From assembly GCA_049890035.1 (NCBI GenBank), contig JBMHCG010000050.1, forward strand, positions 1 through 64,000: a stretch of DNA of 64,000 nt. Reading direction: 5' to 3'. Of the stretch, positions 32,818 through 43,272 are shown piece by piece. Origin of the DNA: UBA11891 sp049890035. GTDB taxonomy: Bacteria > Bacteroidota > Bacteroidia > Flavobacteriales > Flavobacteriaceae. The position numbers and the translations under genes are program-made. Every line of letters begins with the position of its first letter. Position 1 is the stretch's first letter. The notes below the pieces were generated by a model. It saw only the letters and a list, made by a program, of their open reading frames with translations. It made no database searches and had not been told where the DNA came from.

Positions 32818-33585
32818 TTAGTTATTGTATAACTTATCCAATTTGGACATTTTTTCAGGGGAACTGAGTTTGGGTAAAAATTCCATCCCCATGACGCTTT
32901 TTCCATACATTTCTAGGGATTCGTTAAATTTTTGTCCATCCTCATTGTATCTGTTTTCACCAAATAATTCATTGTATTTTTTGACCACTTTTGGCCATTC
33001 TGTATCATTATCACTTCCATATTCTTCCATGTTGCTGTGTCCGAAAACAACCATGGCTAGATTGCCTGCACAGCCATTGGCACAGTTCCACACTTCGAGA
33101 AAGATATCAGCTCCAGATTCTTTGATGGACCGGGCAATATTGTTTCGAAATCGCCAGAAGTCGGCTGATTTGTGCCCTTTAAATGTATATTCCATCACAC
33201 TTCGTACGGGTTTACTAAATGGGCTGACTGTGACATGAGAGGCCTCTTTATTGAGCCACATCCATCTTCCGTTTGAATTGCTCATGATCGTACCCACTTC
33301 CTCTTCCCAAAGGGTACGGGCAGCTTTGGGTGGTTTTTTATCGAATCCCTTCATTTCATCTTCATACCGGACTCTGAAATATTTCCCCATGTGCGGGCCT
33401 GTGGTAATCCTAAAAGTATAAAAGCGCAGTTGCCCTTCTTTAGAATTATACATTTTTGTTTTTTTCTCAACTCCAGTTTCAAATTTTGAATTCATACCTC
33501 TATCTACGGTAATCATTCGCGTGTTTATTACCTGAGCAAATGAAATACTACTGGTAAGAAAAAGTAATAAATAAAGTTTTTTCAT
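32818..33585 (-). CDS. Secreted protein of unknown function
   Basis: 255 aa with a Sec signal peptide 'LLLFLTSSISFAQ' (cleavage after ~18). The body contains 'PHMGKYFRVRYEDEMKGF' and the Cys pair in 'LEVWNCANGCAGNLAMVVFG'. I do not recognise the family. Single gene convergent with tRNA-Leu. Its 14-base 5' leader including the ATG is identical to that of the lipoprotein gene at 41,862. Confidence 0.65.
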   Translation of the reverse strand: MKKLYLLLFLTSSISFAQVINTRMITVDRGMNSKFETGVEKKTKMYNSKEGQLRFYTFRITTGPHMGKYFRVRYEDEMKGFDKKPPKAARTLWEEEVGTIMSNSNGRWMWLNKEASHVTVSPFSKPVRSVMEYTFKGHKSADFWRFRNNIARSIKESGADIFLEVWNCANGCAGNLAMVVFGHSNMEEYGSDNDTEWPKVVKKYNELFGENRYNEDGQKFNESLEMYGKSVMGMEFLPKLSSPEKMSKLDKLYNN

Positions 33586-33795
33586 TGTAAATGGTTTATA
33601 GTTAACATTTTAAATATAAAAAATAATTAATTGAAATTCCATAAAAGAACAGCGGGCTTGGAAGCTGAATCGATTGTTGCCTGCCACATGAAGGGTGTGT
33701 ATACACCTTTGGAGGTGGTTTTTCTATTCAAAAAACACCTCTGTACTAGGTTTTTGTTGTAACTTAAATGCATGAAAATCAGCTAATAAACCAAT

Positions 33796-35058
33796 ATGGA
33801 CAAAAGAAGTTTTTTGAAAACCCTTTCCACGGCGGGGGTACTCCCGTTACTGGGCAATCTGCGCGCCGGAGATCTACCTTTGGATGAATCCAATTTGTAC
33901 TTTGATGAATCAACAGATGAACGGTTTTGGAAATCTATCAGAAACCAATACGAATTGACCCCTGACTACATTAATTTAGAAAGCGGTTATTACAATATCA
34001 TCCCCAAGCCTGTTCTGAATGCTTTGAAGAAAAATCTTCAACGAATCAACTATGAAGGCTCTTTTTACATGCGAAATGCGTTGCAGAAAGATAGAATAAT
34101 AAGCAACAAAAAACTTGCTGATTTTGTTGGCTGTAGTCCCCAAAACCTGATCATCACTAGAAATACAACCGAGTCTTTAGATATGATCATTTCGGGTTAT
34201 CCTTGGAAGCCAAACGATGAAATAATCTATGCCTACCAAGACTACGGAGCCATGCGTCTGATGATTGAACAAGTTGTGGAACGACATGCCATTAAGCCAC
34301 AGCTTGTTTCCATTCCAAATCATCCCCCATCGGATGAAGCCCTAGTGGATCTTTATGCTGCCCGTATCAATCCAAAAACCAAGCTGATTTTGGTAAGCCA
34401 TATGATAAATATTACAGGCCAAATATTACCTGTAAAAAAAATATGTGAGATGGCGCACCAAAAAGGTGTTGAGGTTTTGGTTGACGGTGCGCATTGTGTG
34501 GGTCATTTTGATTTCAAAATTTCCGATTTGAACTGTGACTACTATGGCTCAAGTCTTCATAAATGGCTTGCTGCACCACTTGGAAACGGTTTGCTTTATG
34601 TTGATAAAAAACACATCTCCAAAATTTGGCCACTGCTAGCTGATTATACAAAGGATAAGGAAGACATTCAACGACTGAATCATTTGGGAACGCATCCGGC
34701 CTATATTACTCTTGGTATCGAAGATGCAATACACTTTTTAAATCGCATTGGGATAAAAAGAAAACAGAAACGGTTAAATGATTTGAGAACATATTGGATG
34801 ACTGCGCTTGCAGGGGTTCCTAATGTGATCCTAAACACGCCTTTGGATGAAAACAAAGCTTGTGGCATAGGAAACATTGGACTGTTGAATATGGCTCCGA
34901 AAGAATTTTCGCGCAAACTTTTAACGGAACATAAAATTTTTACGGTAGCCATAGATGAAAATAATGTGAAAGGATGTCGGATCACTCCCAATATATTTAC
35001 TGATTATAATGAGCTCGATCGTTTTATTGCAGCTGTCAAAACGCTCGCTAATAGTTGA
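33796..35058 (+). CDS. Aminotransferase class V-fold PLP enzyme, exported type
   Basis: 420 aa. The N-terminal 'MDKRSFLKTLSTAGVLPLLG' resembles a Tat-like signal with one Arg less than the canonical pair. The PLP-binding Lys is in 'DYYGSSLHKWLAAPLGNGLL' (Lys ~258), with 'EVLVDGAHCVGHFDF' binding the cofactor ring. Members include isopenicillin-N-epimerase-like and cysteine-desulfurase-like enzymes; the substrate is unknown. It stands alone, with no metabolic partner visible. Confidence 0.85.
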   Translation: MDKRSFLKTLSTAGVLPLLGNLRAGDLPLDESNLYFDESTDERFWKSIRNQYELTPDYINLESGYYNIIPKPVLNALKKNLQRINYEGSFYMRNALQKDRIISNKKLADFVGCSPQNLIITRNTTESLDMIISGYPWKPNDEIIYAYQDYGAMRLMIEQVVERHAIKPQLVSIPNHPPSDEALVDLYAARINPKTKLILVSHMINITGQILPVKKICEMAHQKGVEVLVDGAHCVGHFDFKISDLNCDYYGSSLHKWLAAPLGNGLLYVDKKHISKIWPLLADYTKDKEDIQRLNHLGTHPAYITLGIEDAIHFLNRIGIKRKQKRLNDLRTYWMTALAGVPNVILNTPLDENKACGIGNIGLLNMAPKEFSRKLLTEHKIFTVAIDENNVKGCRITPNIFTDYNELDRFIAAVKTLANS

Positions 35059-35100
35059 ACCCTCAATCGAATCATATGCATGAATTGATAGGAAGGTCGA

Positions 35101-36141
35101 TCATTTTTTGCGTTCTAAAATCAGAAAATGATTGTCCATGACATTTCCTGTAAGAATTCCATCCTTGTACGGAACTGCAACAGTAGCTCCTGACATGTTT
35201 TCACCGTTATCAACCCAAACACTTTCGACCGTATACTGGCCTTTTTTGGAATAGGTAATAGTAATTATTTCAGAGGGGGCTAATTTGTGTTTTCCTTGAC
35301 TATAGGAAGCGAAACGGAGTAGATTGGGATGTGCACCAATCCAAATTTTACCTGTGTTGTCCAGTGTCAGGTTGTCCACACCCGTATGGCAGTCAATGTC
35401 CTCGATATGGGTCAGAGAACCCTCTATTTGGCGTTGGTACACTTTCACACTAAAGTGCCGTGGTGAAGCTACGAAAACTAACATTCGTTGGGGGTCATAG
35501 GCGATACCATTCGCATAGGCAATGCCCGAAGCAACCTCTCGGTAGTCGGTTCCTTTTGCATACACCACATTGGACACTGCCAGTCCACCGTATTCTTCAA
35601 TCAATTTACCAATTCCTTTGGTATAGCCGTGGTCATTGGTAAAATAAAAGGCATCTTTCTCAGTTTGAACCAGGTCGTTGGGTTGGATCATGCTTGGATG
35701 CCTTAGCGTCTCAATGTGTTCCAGGGCTTTGTTTTTAAGAACAAACTTTTCGATGCTGTGTTGTTTGTTGATATGATTGATGGCTAGTATCTGATAGCTG
35801 CTATCGGTCAGTTGTATCAAGTCGATTCCGTGTGGTGCAAAATCGAAATTGATGTTTTGGGTAAGTAGATGGGGTGTAAATGTAGGGTCTTTCAAATCCA
35901 GAAAATACAAGCCTCCTGTTTCTTTTTTTTGGGGGGGATAACTGCTGCGGTCTGTCGCAGAAATAATGGCAAAGGTCTCCTTGGAATCGAGGACCAAATC
36001 CTCGGCACCCTTCAATGCAATCCTAGCTAAAATTGGATGGGTAGAGGGCGTTTCTATGTTGCGAAAAAATCCTGTGGATACGAGTGTATAAGCAACAAAA
36101 GCTATCAAAAGTACGAGTAGGAGTGTAACTATTTTTTTCAT
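35101..36141 (-). CDS. SMP-30/arylesterase (paraoxonase-like) beta-propeller
   Basis: 346 aa from ATG 36139-36141. An N-terminal membrane anchor (~3-22) is followed by a propeller. 'FAPHGIDLIQL', 'MIQPNDLVQTEKDAFYFTND' and 'DCHTGVDNLTLDNTGKIWIG' match the Ca2+-binding Asn/Asp sites of paraoxonase/strictosidine-synthase-like enzymes. Likely a periplasmic lactonase or esterase; the substrate is not known. Confidence 0.8.
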   Translation of the reverse strand: MKKIVTLLLVLLIAFVAYTLVSTGFFRNIETPSTHPILARIALKGAEDLVLDSKETFAIISATDRSSYPPQKKETGGLYFLDLKDPTFTPHLLTQNINFDFAPHGIDLIQLTDSSYQILAINHINKQHSIEKFVLKNKALEHIETLRHPSMIQPNDLVQTEKDAFYFTNDHGYTKGIGKLIEEYGGLAVSNVVYAKGTDYREVASGIAYANGIAYDPQRMLVFVASPRHFSVKVYQRQIEGSLTHIEDIDCHTGVDNLTLDNTGKIWIGAHPNLLRFASYSQGKHKLAPSEIITITYSKKGQYTVESVWVDNGENMSGATVAVPYKDGILTGNVMDNHFLILERKK

Positions 36142-36320
36142 GAATGGTAGTTTCAATTAAGAAAAATGAAGTGTCGCGAGCAAAAAAATTAATGTATTAG
36201 ACATCTATGGGACACAACCCTATTAAAAAAAAGAAATGTATAAAAATCGGATCAAAGAAAACGACCTGATTTTTAAAGTTATTTAGTTGAATCAATTTAA
36301 AAAAATATGAAGCTGTTCCA

Positions 36321-37904
36321 CTAATGATAGTCATCTTTTCGAAATGTAGGAATGATTCTTGCGTTTGCGAGTTGTTCAAAAGAATACGCAATTTCAATTA
36401 AGAGCGGCTCACTCCAAGCTCTTCCAAAGAAAGACAATCCAACAGGCAATCCGTCGATATTCCCCATAGGAATGGTGATATTGGGATAGCCTGCCCAAGC
36501 TGCTGGAGAGGAACTTCCCAAATGAAAATTATCTCCATTATACCAATCTGTACTCCAGGCTGGGCTTCCCGTAGGGGCTATGATCGCATCGAGTTCCAGT
36601 TTATTCATTACACGGTCAATACCCTCTTCTCGGCTCATGCGATTTAAATTTTGAAGTGCTTGCTTGTATGCCTCACTAGTAAGACCCTCTTTTTCCAGAG
36701 CTAGCTTCAAATAGGCTTGATTAAAATATTTTAACTCAATACTGTCTTTTTGGTTGAAGGAAATGAGATCGCTCAGATTTTTTACAGTTGCGTGCTCTCC
36801 CAAAGAAGCGAAATAGTTGTTAAGCCCCTCTTTGTATTCAAATAGCATAACGTGAAAAGAGTTTGTTCTGGCTTGTTGTGAGGTGATTGTAGGTACAGGA
36901 ATCACGATGCCCCCGGCCTTACGTATCATTCTCTTTGCTTTCTGGAATAGTGTGTCAACTTGTAAATTGTTCCCTATTGGTTTGGTGTACAGTCCAATAC
37001 GTTTCCCTTTTAGAGCGTTTTTTTTGAGGAAGGGTGTATAGTCATTGAATGCAACTCGCCCCTTTATCAGAGTTTTTTGATCCATGGAATCCCGAGCTGT
37101 AAGGACCCCCAAAGCGATCACAGCGTCTGTTAGGTTTCGTGCCATTGGACCTGCTGTATCTTGTGTATACGATATGGGAATGATCCCCTTACGACTGATA
37201 AGACCCACAGTAGGTTTGATCCCTACAATCCCGTTTGCGTGCGAAGGACAAACAATGGAACCATTCGTTTCGGTCCCTATCGCAAGGACGGTCAAATTAG
37301 CGGATACGGCTACGGCAGATCCTGAACTCGATCCACAGGGGTTTCTGGTTAAAACGTAGGGATTTTTTGTCTGCCCATTGACTCCACTCCAACCACTGGA
37401 GGATTTTTGTCCTCTAAAGTTTGCCCATTCACTTAAGTTGGCTTTTGCTAGGATTACTGCACCTGCTTCTCTCAGGCTTTTTGCAACCTGACTGTCTTGA
37501 AGGGGTTTTGAATTTTGTAATGCTCGCGAACCTGCGGTTGTAAACATTTTGTCATGGGTATCGATATTATCTTTTAAAACAACAGGAATGCCATGCAAAG
37601 GCCCTCTCAGCTTCCCTTCTTTCAATTCTTTATCCAATTGTTGTGCAATACGAATGGCATCTGGATTGGTTTGAATGATTGACTTTAATTGCGGCCCTTT
37701 ACTATCGAGAGTCTGAATGCGATCCAGATAGGCTCTTGTCACTTCCTCTATCGTAAAGGACTCATTTTGATATCCTTTTTTGAAGTCATGAATCGTATAT
37801 TCTAAATAATCAAAATCGTTTGAATTGGATGGGGGGGAATGCAAGCGGATCTGCTTGCAGCTGATAAGCAAGAGTGTAACAATTAATGCAAAAAGGTTTT
37901 TCAT
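36321..37904 (-). CDS. Amidase-signature lipoprotein
   Basis: 527 aa from ATG 37902-37904. A lipoprotein signal ends in 'LLLISC' (Cys ~16). The amidase-signature core is clear: Lys in 'HGIPVVLKDNIDT', and the Ser-rich 'NPCGSSSGSAVAVSANLTVL' followed by 'GTETNGSIVCPS' with the Ser-cisSer-Lys triad. It hydrolyses an amide bond in the periplasm or at the outer membrane; related enzymes range from amidohydrolases to peptide amidases. Divergent from the M14 peptidase gene. Confidence 0.9.
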   Translation of the reverse strand: MKNLFALIVTLLLISCKQIRLHSPPSNSNDFDYLEYTIHDFKKGYQNESFTIEEVTRAYLDRIQTLDSKGPQLKSIIQTNPDAIRIAQQLDKELKEGKLRGPLHGIPVVLKDNIDTHDKMFTTAGSRALQNSKPLQDSQVAKSLREAGAVILAKANLSEWANFRGQKSSSGWSGVNGQTKNPYVLTRNPCGSSSGSAVAVSANLTVLAIGTETNGSIVCPSHANGIVGIKPTVGLISRKGIIPISYTQDTAGPMARNLTDAVIALGVLTARDSMDQKTLIKGRVAFNDYTPFLKKNALKGKRIGLYTKPIGNNLQVDTLFQKAKRMIRKAGGIVIPVPTITSQQARTNSFHVMLFEYKEGLNNYFASLGEHATVKNLSDLISFNQKDSIELKYFNQAYLKLALEKEGLTSEAYKQALQNLNRMSREEGIDRVMNKLELDAIIAPTGSPAWSTDWYNGDNFHLGSSSPAAWAGYPNITIPMGNIDGLPVGLSFFGRAWSEPLLIEIAYSFEQLANARIIPTFRKDDYH

Positions 37905-38016
37905 AAGGGTTCTGTTTTGTTTATTTGACATGCGATTCTTGGTATTCAACACCGCAAAAAATAATTAGTATATCCTACAAACAAAATATAACTTGTTGAC
38001 CAATTAATCCAAAGTT

Positions 38017-40515
38017 ATGCGTAAAATTCTTCTGTTTTTAATGTTCTCAACCTCCCTTGCAGCTCAAGATTATTTCACAGAACGCTACGAGCCATTCAAT
38101 GACAAGATACCTTCTCCAGAACAATTTCTAGAATATGAAATAGGTTCGCAACATACCCGGCACGACCAAATTATTGCCTATTTTCAAACGCTTTCAGAAA
38201 ATTCGGAAAATGCACAAATAACCTATTATGGAAAAACCCATGAGGGACGAAAACTTACTTTATTGGTCGTTAGCAGTCAAGAAAATTTGTTGGCATTGGA
38301 TGCAATTCAAGAGGATCATCTTGCGTATGCAAAGGGGCGTATGGAACAACAACCCGATCGACCCATAATAATAAATCTAGCCTACAATGTTCATGGAAAT
38401 GAACCTTCCTCATCGGAAGCCGCTTTGCTTGCCGCCTATACACTTGTAGCTTCGAACGATCCCATGATTGTATCGTTTCGCAAAAAGGCGATTATTTTCA
38501 TTGACCCCACGATCAATCCAGACGGGAGAGACCGACACACCCAGTGGGCCAATTCATACAAAGGCAATCCGTTGGTTTCCGACCCCATGGATGCAGAACA
38601 TAATGAAATGTGGCCTCGTGGCAGAACAAATCATTATTGGTTTGATTTAAATCGGGACTGGTTACTGGCTATACATCCAGAAAGTCAAGGCAAGTTGGAA
38701 TGGTATCATTCGTGGTATCCCAATGTAGTTACTGATTTTCACGAAATGGGAAGCCAAAGCACCTATTTCTTTGAACCCATGAAAGCCAATGGTTCGAAAG
38801 ACCCCATTATGCCGAAAGAGAATTATGAAAATCTAAATGATCTCTTTGCAACCTATTTTTCCAAAGCGTTGGATAGTATCGGATCGCTGTATTTTACGAA
38901 AGAGGTTTTTGATGGAACCTATCCAGGATACGGCTCTTCCTATCCAGATCTTCAGGGAGGATTGGGCTTGCTTTTTGAACAGGCAAGTTCTAGGGGTCAC
39001 GAACAAAAAACTGATTATGGTTATATACGGTTCCCGTTTACTATACGCAATCAGTTTGTATCCAGTATGGCAACGGTTCAAGCAGCTGTAGAAAACAAAA
39101 CCCTATTAAGAAAATATCAAAAATCTTTTTTTGAATCGGCATTGCGTCTGAGCAAACAACGAAGAATAAGAGCCTATAACTTCAAAGAAACGGATAAAAA
39201 TAAAGCCAAAGCTTTTATTGATAAACTCGTAAGACATCGAATAGAAGTTCTCAAAACCGCACCCAATACCTATACTGTTCCAACCCAACAGCCACAATAT
39301 AGAATGGTGCAGACTTTTTTTGAAACCTACAAACAATATCGGGACAGTGTTTATTACGATGCATCGGCTTGGTCCGTGGCAAATTTCTATAACATAAAGT
39401 ACCAAGGTAGTCTTAAGGTATCGGCAGGGACGCCCCTGGATATGGACGAATTTATCTCCTTGAAGCCACTACAAAAATCCGGCTATGCTTATATTGTTGA
39501 TGGAAATGATTACAATATACCGACTCTCATTCATGATTTACAGAAACAAGATGTCGTTGTTGCATCTGCGTTTAAACCATTCGAAACAGCCACAGCAGGT
39601 ACTTTTTCCCGGGGTTCACTTGTCATCCCTGTAGGCCCTCAGAAAATAGATGGGGATTCGCTTTTTGAAATACTCCAAAAAGCACAATCCAAGCATGCCA
39701 TTCAAATTCATGCTTTGTCAACCGGTTTTAGTTTGAAAGGAATTGACCTGGGGAGTCGCTATGTAAAACCATTGGAAAAACCCAAGGCATTGATGCTCAT
39801 TGGCAATGGGATTCGTTCCTATGAAGCCGGTGAAGTTTGGCATTTATTAGATACTCGTGTTGGCATGCCAATTACAAAAGTTAGAGCTAATTATTTTGAT
39901 CGAGTGGATTTGGATCAATACAACCGGATGGTTTTGGTATCGGGTTCTTATAAATGGAACGATAAGACGTTTGAAAGAATAAAAAATTGGGTCCATAAGG
40001 GGAATACACTCATTGCACAAGGAACAGCCGTTTCATATTTGATTAAACGCAAAATAGTTAGAGAAGAAATCTTTGAAACAAAAATTGACAGTTTGGAACC
40101 TGTCAAACAAAAACCGTATGCCGATGCCCCTGAAAACTTGGGAAGAGAACAACTCGGTGGGGTATTCATGAATGGTATCGTAGACATAACCCATCCTATT
40201 GGATTTGGTTATGATTCGAATGAAGTAAAGCTGTATAAAAATAATCTAGTTTGGATCAAGCCCAGTAAAAGTGCTTATGGGACCCCCGTTACCTATGCCC
40301 AAAACCCTCATGTAGATGGCTATATTTCTAAATCGATTTTGGAAAAGAAAATCCCCTTTTCAGCTCCTTTGGTTATCAGTAAGTTAGGAAAGGGTCGTGT
40401 TGTTTTATTTGCTGAAAATCCAAACTTTAGGGGAACGGCTTACGGAACCAATAGGATGTTCTTGAATGCCTTATTTTACGGTAATCATATTGAAGTTCCT
40501 GTTAAAAATAATTAG
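38017..40515 (+). CDS. M14-family zinc carboxypeptidase, secreted
   Basis: 832 aa with a signal peptide ending 'STSLAAQDYF'. Zinc-binding HxxE is in 'NVHGNEPSSSEAALLAAY', the second His in 'PNVVTDFHEMG', and 'NPDGRDRH' / 'DLNRDWLL' line the site. The C-terminal ~400 residues have a glutamine-amidotransferase-like segment ('KALMLIGNGIRSYEAGEVW'), the layout of many large flavobacterial M14 peptidases. Secreted protein degradation is the likely role. Confidence 0.9.
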   Translation: MRKILLFLMFSTSLAAQDYFTERYEPFNDKIPSPEQFLEYEIGSQHTRHDQIIAYFQTLSENSENAQITYYGKTHEGRKLTLLVVSSQENLLALDAIQEDHLAYAKGRMEQQPDRPIIINLAYNVHGNEPSSSEAALLAAYTLVASNDPMIVSFRKKAIIFIDPTINPDGRDRHTQWANSYKGNPLVSDPMDAEHNEMWPRGRTNHYWFDLNRDWLLAIHPESQGKLEWYHSWYPNVVTDFHEMGSQSTYFFEPMKANGSKDPIMPKENYENLNDLFATYFSKALDSIGSLYFTKEVFDGTYPGYGSSYPDLQGGLGLLFEQASSRGHEQKTDYGYIRFPFTIRNQFVSSMATVQAAVENKTLLRKYQKSFFESALRLSKQRRIRAYNFKETDKNKAKAFIDKLVRHRIEVLKTAPNTYTVPTQQPQYRMVQTFFETYKQYRDSVYYDASAWSVANFYNIKYQGSLKVSAGTPLDMDEFISLKPLQKSGYAYIVDGNDYNIPTLIHDLQKQDVVVASAFKPFETATAGTFSRGSLVIPVGPQKIDGDSLFEILQKAQSKHAIQIHALSTGFSLKGIDLGSRYVKPLEKPKALMLIGNGIRSYEAGEVWHLLDTRVGMPITKVRANYFDRVDLDQYNRMVLVSGSYKWNDKTFERIKNWVHKGNTLIAQGTAVSYLIKRKIVREEIFETKIDSLEPVKQKPYADAPENLGREQLGGVFMNGIVDITHPIGFGYDSNEVKLYKNNLVWIKPSKSAYGTPVTYAQNPHVDGYISKSILEKKIPFSAPLVISKLGKGRVVLFAENPNFRGTAYGTNRMFLNALFYGNHIEVPVKNN

Positions 40516-40722
40516 TTTCTTGGGTTATTTTACTAGGTAATGTATGGCATTAAAACAATACAGATCTTTACATAGAACCAAATTAAAATGCAATCGAAAT
40601 ATTTTTAAAAACAATCCGTATTTACATGTTGTTTTTTCAAGTAAATTGAATCATTCAATTTTTCCATTAATCCGAGTCTCAACACAAGACACAGTTTGGG
40701 GGCACTTGTTTACCAAATAAAA

Positions 40723-41862
40723 TCATTCTTTTAGATAGAAGAATTCACCTTGAAGTTGCCTCGCTGTTTGTTGGAACAAAGGTTGTGTAAATGCTTGAAA
40801 AAGTGCTTGAGGTGATGGTGGTATTTCTTCTTTCTCCTTTGCAAGTTCAAGTTCTTCATTTGATAGGGCTCTTTGATCGCCTTGATAGGTAACCCAGTCG
40901 TTTATCCAAACGAATGTGCTCGGCAATTTACTTTGCATTCGAATACTATTATCGTTTACTGATCTAACTATAATATTCAGTAATCCGCCACTTTCAATTG
41001 TTTTTTCATATCGAATTACGTCTGCTTTTACAGAGCCATAAATTGTTTTTCGTATTCCTAAACTGTCCCTAATTGATTTTATGGGAACACTGTCTTTCAC
41101 GACACTCTCACGGGTTTCTTTTAAGTAAACTTGACCAATAGCATAATCGTCAAAGGAAAGTTCTACGAGCCAGTCAGGGGTTGAATTTTTCCTTTGGAAC
41201 GATTGGAGTGGCTGAAAATCGGCAAAAAGATAATTTAATGATCGAAGTCTTTGGATCAGCTGTTGTTGAAAAAAAACACTACTTATTTCAAGACCTTTAC
41301 TGGCAACTGGGATTGTAGAAATGGCAATACGCTCCATACCATTAACAAGAGCTTTATTTAATAAGTTTTGATTAACCGAATTTCGGATATAGTTGTTGGC
41401 TTTTTGAAACAAATGGAAAGCGGAGCGAGCTTCCCCTTTGATATTCCGTTCTAAGAGCAATTTTCCCTCTGTTGCATAGGCTTTTGCAGCATCATTTAAT
41501 GCTCGATTCAAATTATCTTGATACGTCACGGGCGATACCACGGTCAAGCAACCTGGACATGACAATAAATTGTAGTAAATATTTTGTAAACCTCTGTAAT
41601 GTGAAACTATTTTATCGTACTTCTGCAATGAAGTTTCATTCTCATATCTCTGAATTTTTTGGTCCCCAATATTCAATGCGTAATCATAGGCGGTTTTGAG
41701 TATGGACCGATTTTTTTTGTTTTTGGGATTGCTTTGTAATTTTTTGATGGCAATATTTACAGCTTTCTGATAGTTGCCTTTTTCAAATTGGTTTTTGGCA
41801 CTAGCACATTGGTTTAGAAAGATCAATCCGAATAGTGCAATGACACAACTTGTTTTTCTCAT
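40723..41862 (-). CDS. Lipoprotein with TPR-like N-terminal region
   Basis: 379 aa. Lipobox 'IFLNQC' (Cys ~19) and an N-terminal helical repeat 'FEKGNYQKAVNIAIKKLQSN' of TPR character. The rest, including 'PDWLVELSFDDYAIGQVYLK', is unrecognised but matches uncharacterised Bacteroidota lipoproteins in general style. No operon partner. Confidence 0.65.
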   Translation of the reverse strand: MRKTSCVIALFGLIFLNQCASAKNQFEKGNYQKAVNIAIKKLQSNPKNKKNRSILKTAYDYALNIGDQKIQRYENETSLQKYDKIVSHYRGLQNIYYNLLSCPGCLTVVSPVTYQDNLNRALNDAAKAYATEGKLLLERNIKGEARSAFHLFQKANNYIRNSVNQNLLNKALVNGMERIAISTIPVASKGLEISSVFFQQQLIQRLRSLNYLFADFQPLQSFQRKNSTPDWLVELSFDDYAIGQVYLKETRESVVKDSVPIKSIRDSLGIRKTIYGSVKADVIRYEKTIESGGLLNIIVRSVNDNSIRMQSKLPSTFVWINDWVTYQGDQRALSNEELELAKEKEEIPPSPQALFQAFTQPLFQQTARQLQGEFFYLKE

Positions 41863-42155
41863 TGTAAATGGTTAGTGCTTGAAATTTACAACAATAAAAG
41901 AGTGATCAAAGAATATATTGTAGAATAAGTTATAAAATTTTTCAAGTGTGATTTTCTACAGCAGCAAGTATTTAAAACCGATCCTTCAAAATATCGTAGG
42001 TTTCAATTAGGGGAGTGAATAGTGAAATTTATTTTGTCATTCAAATGGTTTTTTGAATTTCACCATTTATTGCTGAGAAGGATTGTTTTTATTAGACTCT
42101 CAAAATTTTAAGGAAAAATAGTATGACAACGAATTGCAAAGTGAATTTTGAAAAA

Positions 42156-43199
42156 TCAATCAAGATATTTAACTATGTGAGTCGATAAATCTAATAATTC
42201 TTTGAGCATTTTATCAATTACGTCAACGTCTTCTTTATGGACCCCGCTGTAATCATAGATTTTTGTTTTTAGACCCGATACAAGTTCACCATCAAATGAA
42301 AAGATGACTGCATTTTCTGTGAATAGGAATTTAAAATTGATATTCTTTTTTGCCAATTCTACGAGACCTAATTGTACCGCTGGACTTAAAATTTTTACAA
42401 CTTCATCTTGCAAATCACTTTTTTTACCACTGTATTGAAACTTAAACATCGTATTAAATTCATTCGATTCCAGAGTTATTTCTTTATCACTTGAATTAAA
42501 AAATCCGTTTAAAAATTCAGGGATCAATGAAAATTCTACATTCAGCTTTTTATTCAATGTCATCAATAAGTAGTTCTTGTGTTTTGTTATGTAATATTTC
42601 CTTCTGTTTTTTGATTTCTTTTTTATTTTGTAAGTGTAGATTCCGGATTTAAAATAATAATTCTTAGCCTTTACTTTTTTAATACCAAAGAATTCATCAT
42701 CGACAGAAACGATTTTATCACCAGAAAATATTGTTGGAAATTTAGTGTGTAATTCTGATGCTTTTCTTTTACTGGGTTTAAAATCATAAAGCCAGCCGTT
42801 GCGTTGGGCAACTGTTTGCTTCACAAGATCTTTTCTAGCCTTATCATAGTCATAGCTGTTAATTCTAAATAATTGGAATACCGTTGAAATTATTATGAAG
42901 AATACTAAAATATTCTCTTCAAAATTTGGAATGACATAGACAACAAAACTTGAAATACACACTAAAAATATTGAAATAACTATCCATAAAATTTTATGCC
43001 AAAAAGCATGTCTTTTATTTTCAGTAAGAAAATAATGCTGGGCGACAAGTTCTTTCATATTATTGATGATAAACTGCTGTTCGTCAATAGAAAGAAATTC
43101 TGGTTTTAGAGAAGGCATATTTTTTAGACTCTTTTCTGCTTGATTTAAGTTGTTTTCAGAAAAGGGAAGTCCATAAAATGATTTCCAAAACTTTTTCAT
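42156..43199 (-). CDS. DUF3137-like membrane protein
   Basis: 347 aa from ATG 43197-43199. Two TM helices (~70-115: 'ILWIVISIFLVCISSFVVYV') follow an N-terminal cytosolic part. The later domain 'FPTIFSGDKIVSVDDEFFGI' and 'LESNEFNTMFKFQYS' fits DUF3137. DUF3137 genes commonly neighbour lemA, as here (73 bp away). Function unknown. Noticeably AT-rich. Confidence 0.7.
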   Translation of the reverse strand: MKKFWKSFYGLPFSENNLNQAEKSLKNMPSLKPEFLSIDEQQFIINNMKELVAQHYFLTENKRHAFWHKILWIVISIFLVCISSFVVYVIPNFEENILVFFIIISTVFQLFRINSYDYDKARKDLVKQTVAQRNGWLYDFKPSKRKASELHTKFPTIFSGDKIVSVDDEFFGIKKVKAKNYYFKSGIYTYKIKKKSKNRRKYYITKHKNYLLMTLNKKLNVEFSLIPEFLNGFFNSSDKEITLESNEFNTMFKFQYSGKKSDLQDEVVKILSPAVQLGLVELAKKNINFKFLFTENAVIFSFDGELVSGLKTKIYDYSGVHKEDVDVIDKMLKELLDLSTHIVKYLD

Positions 43200-43272
43200 G
43201 ACCAGCCTGTATTGAGTAAAAACCAATATTACCCTCTTGAAATAAGAAGATTTATATGTGTTATTTATAGTA

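Noticed and set aside
41863..42155. Intergenic stretch between the TPR-like lipoprotein and DUF3137 genes
   Set aside because: No ORF, hairpin or promoter-like pair stands out.
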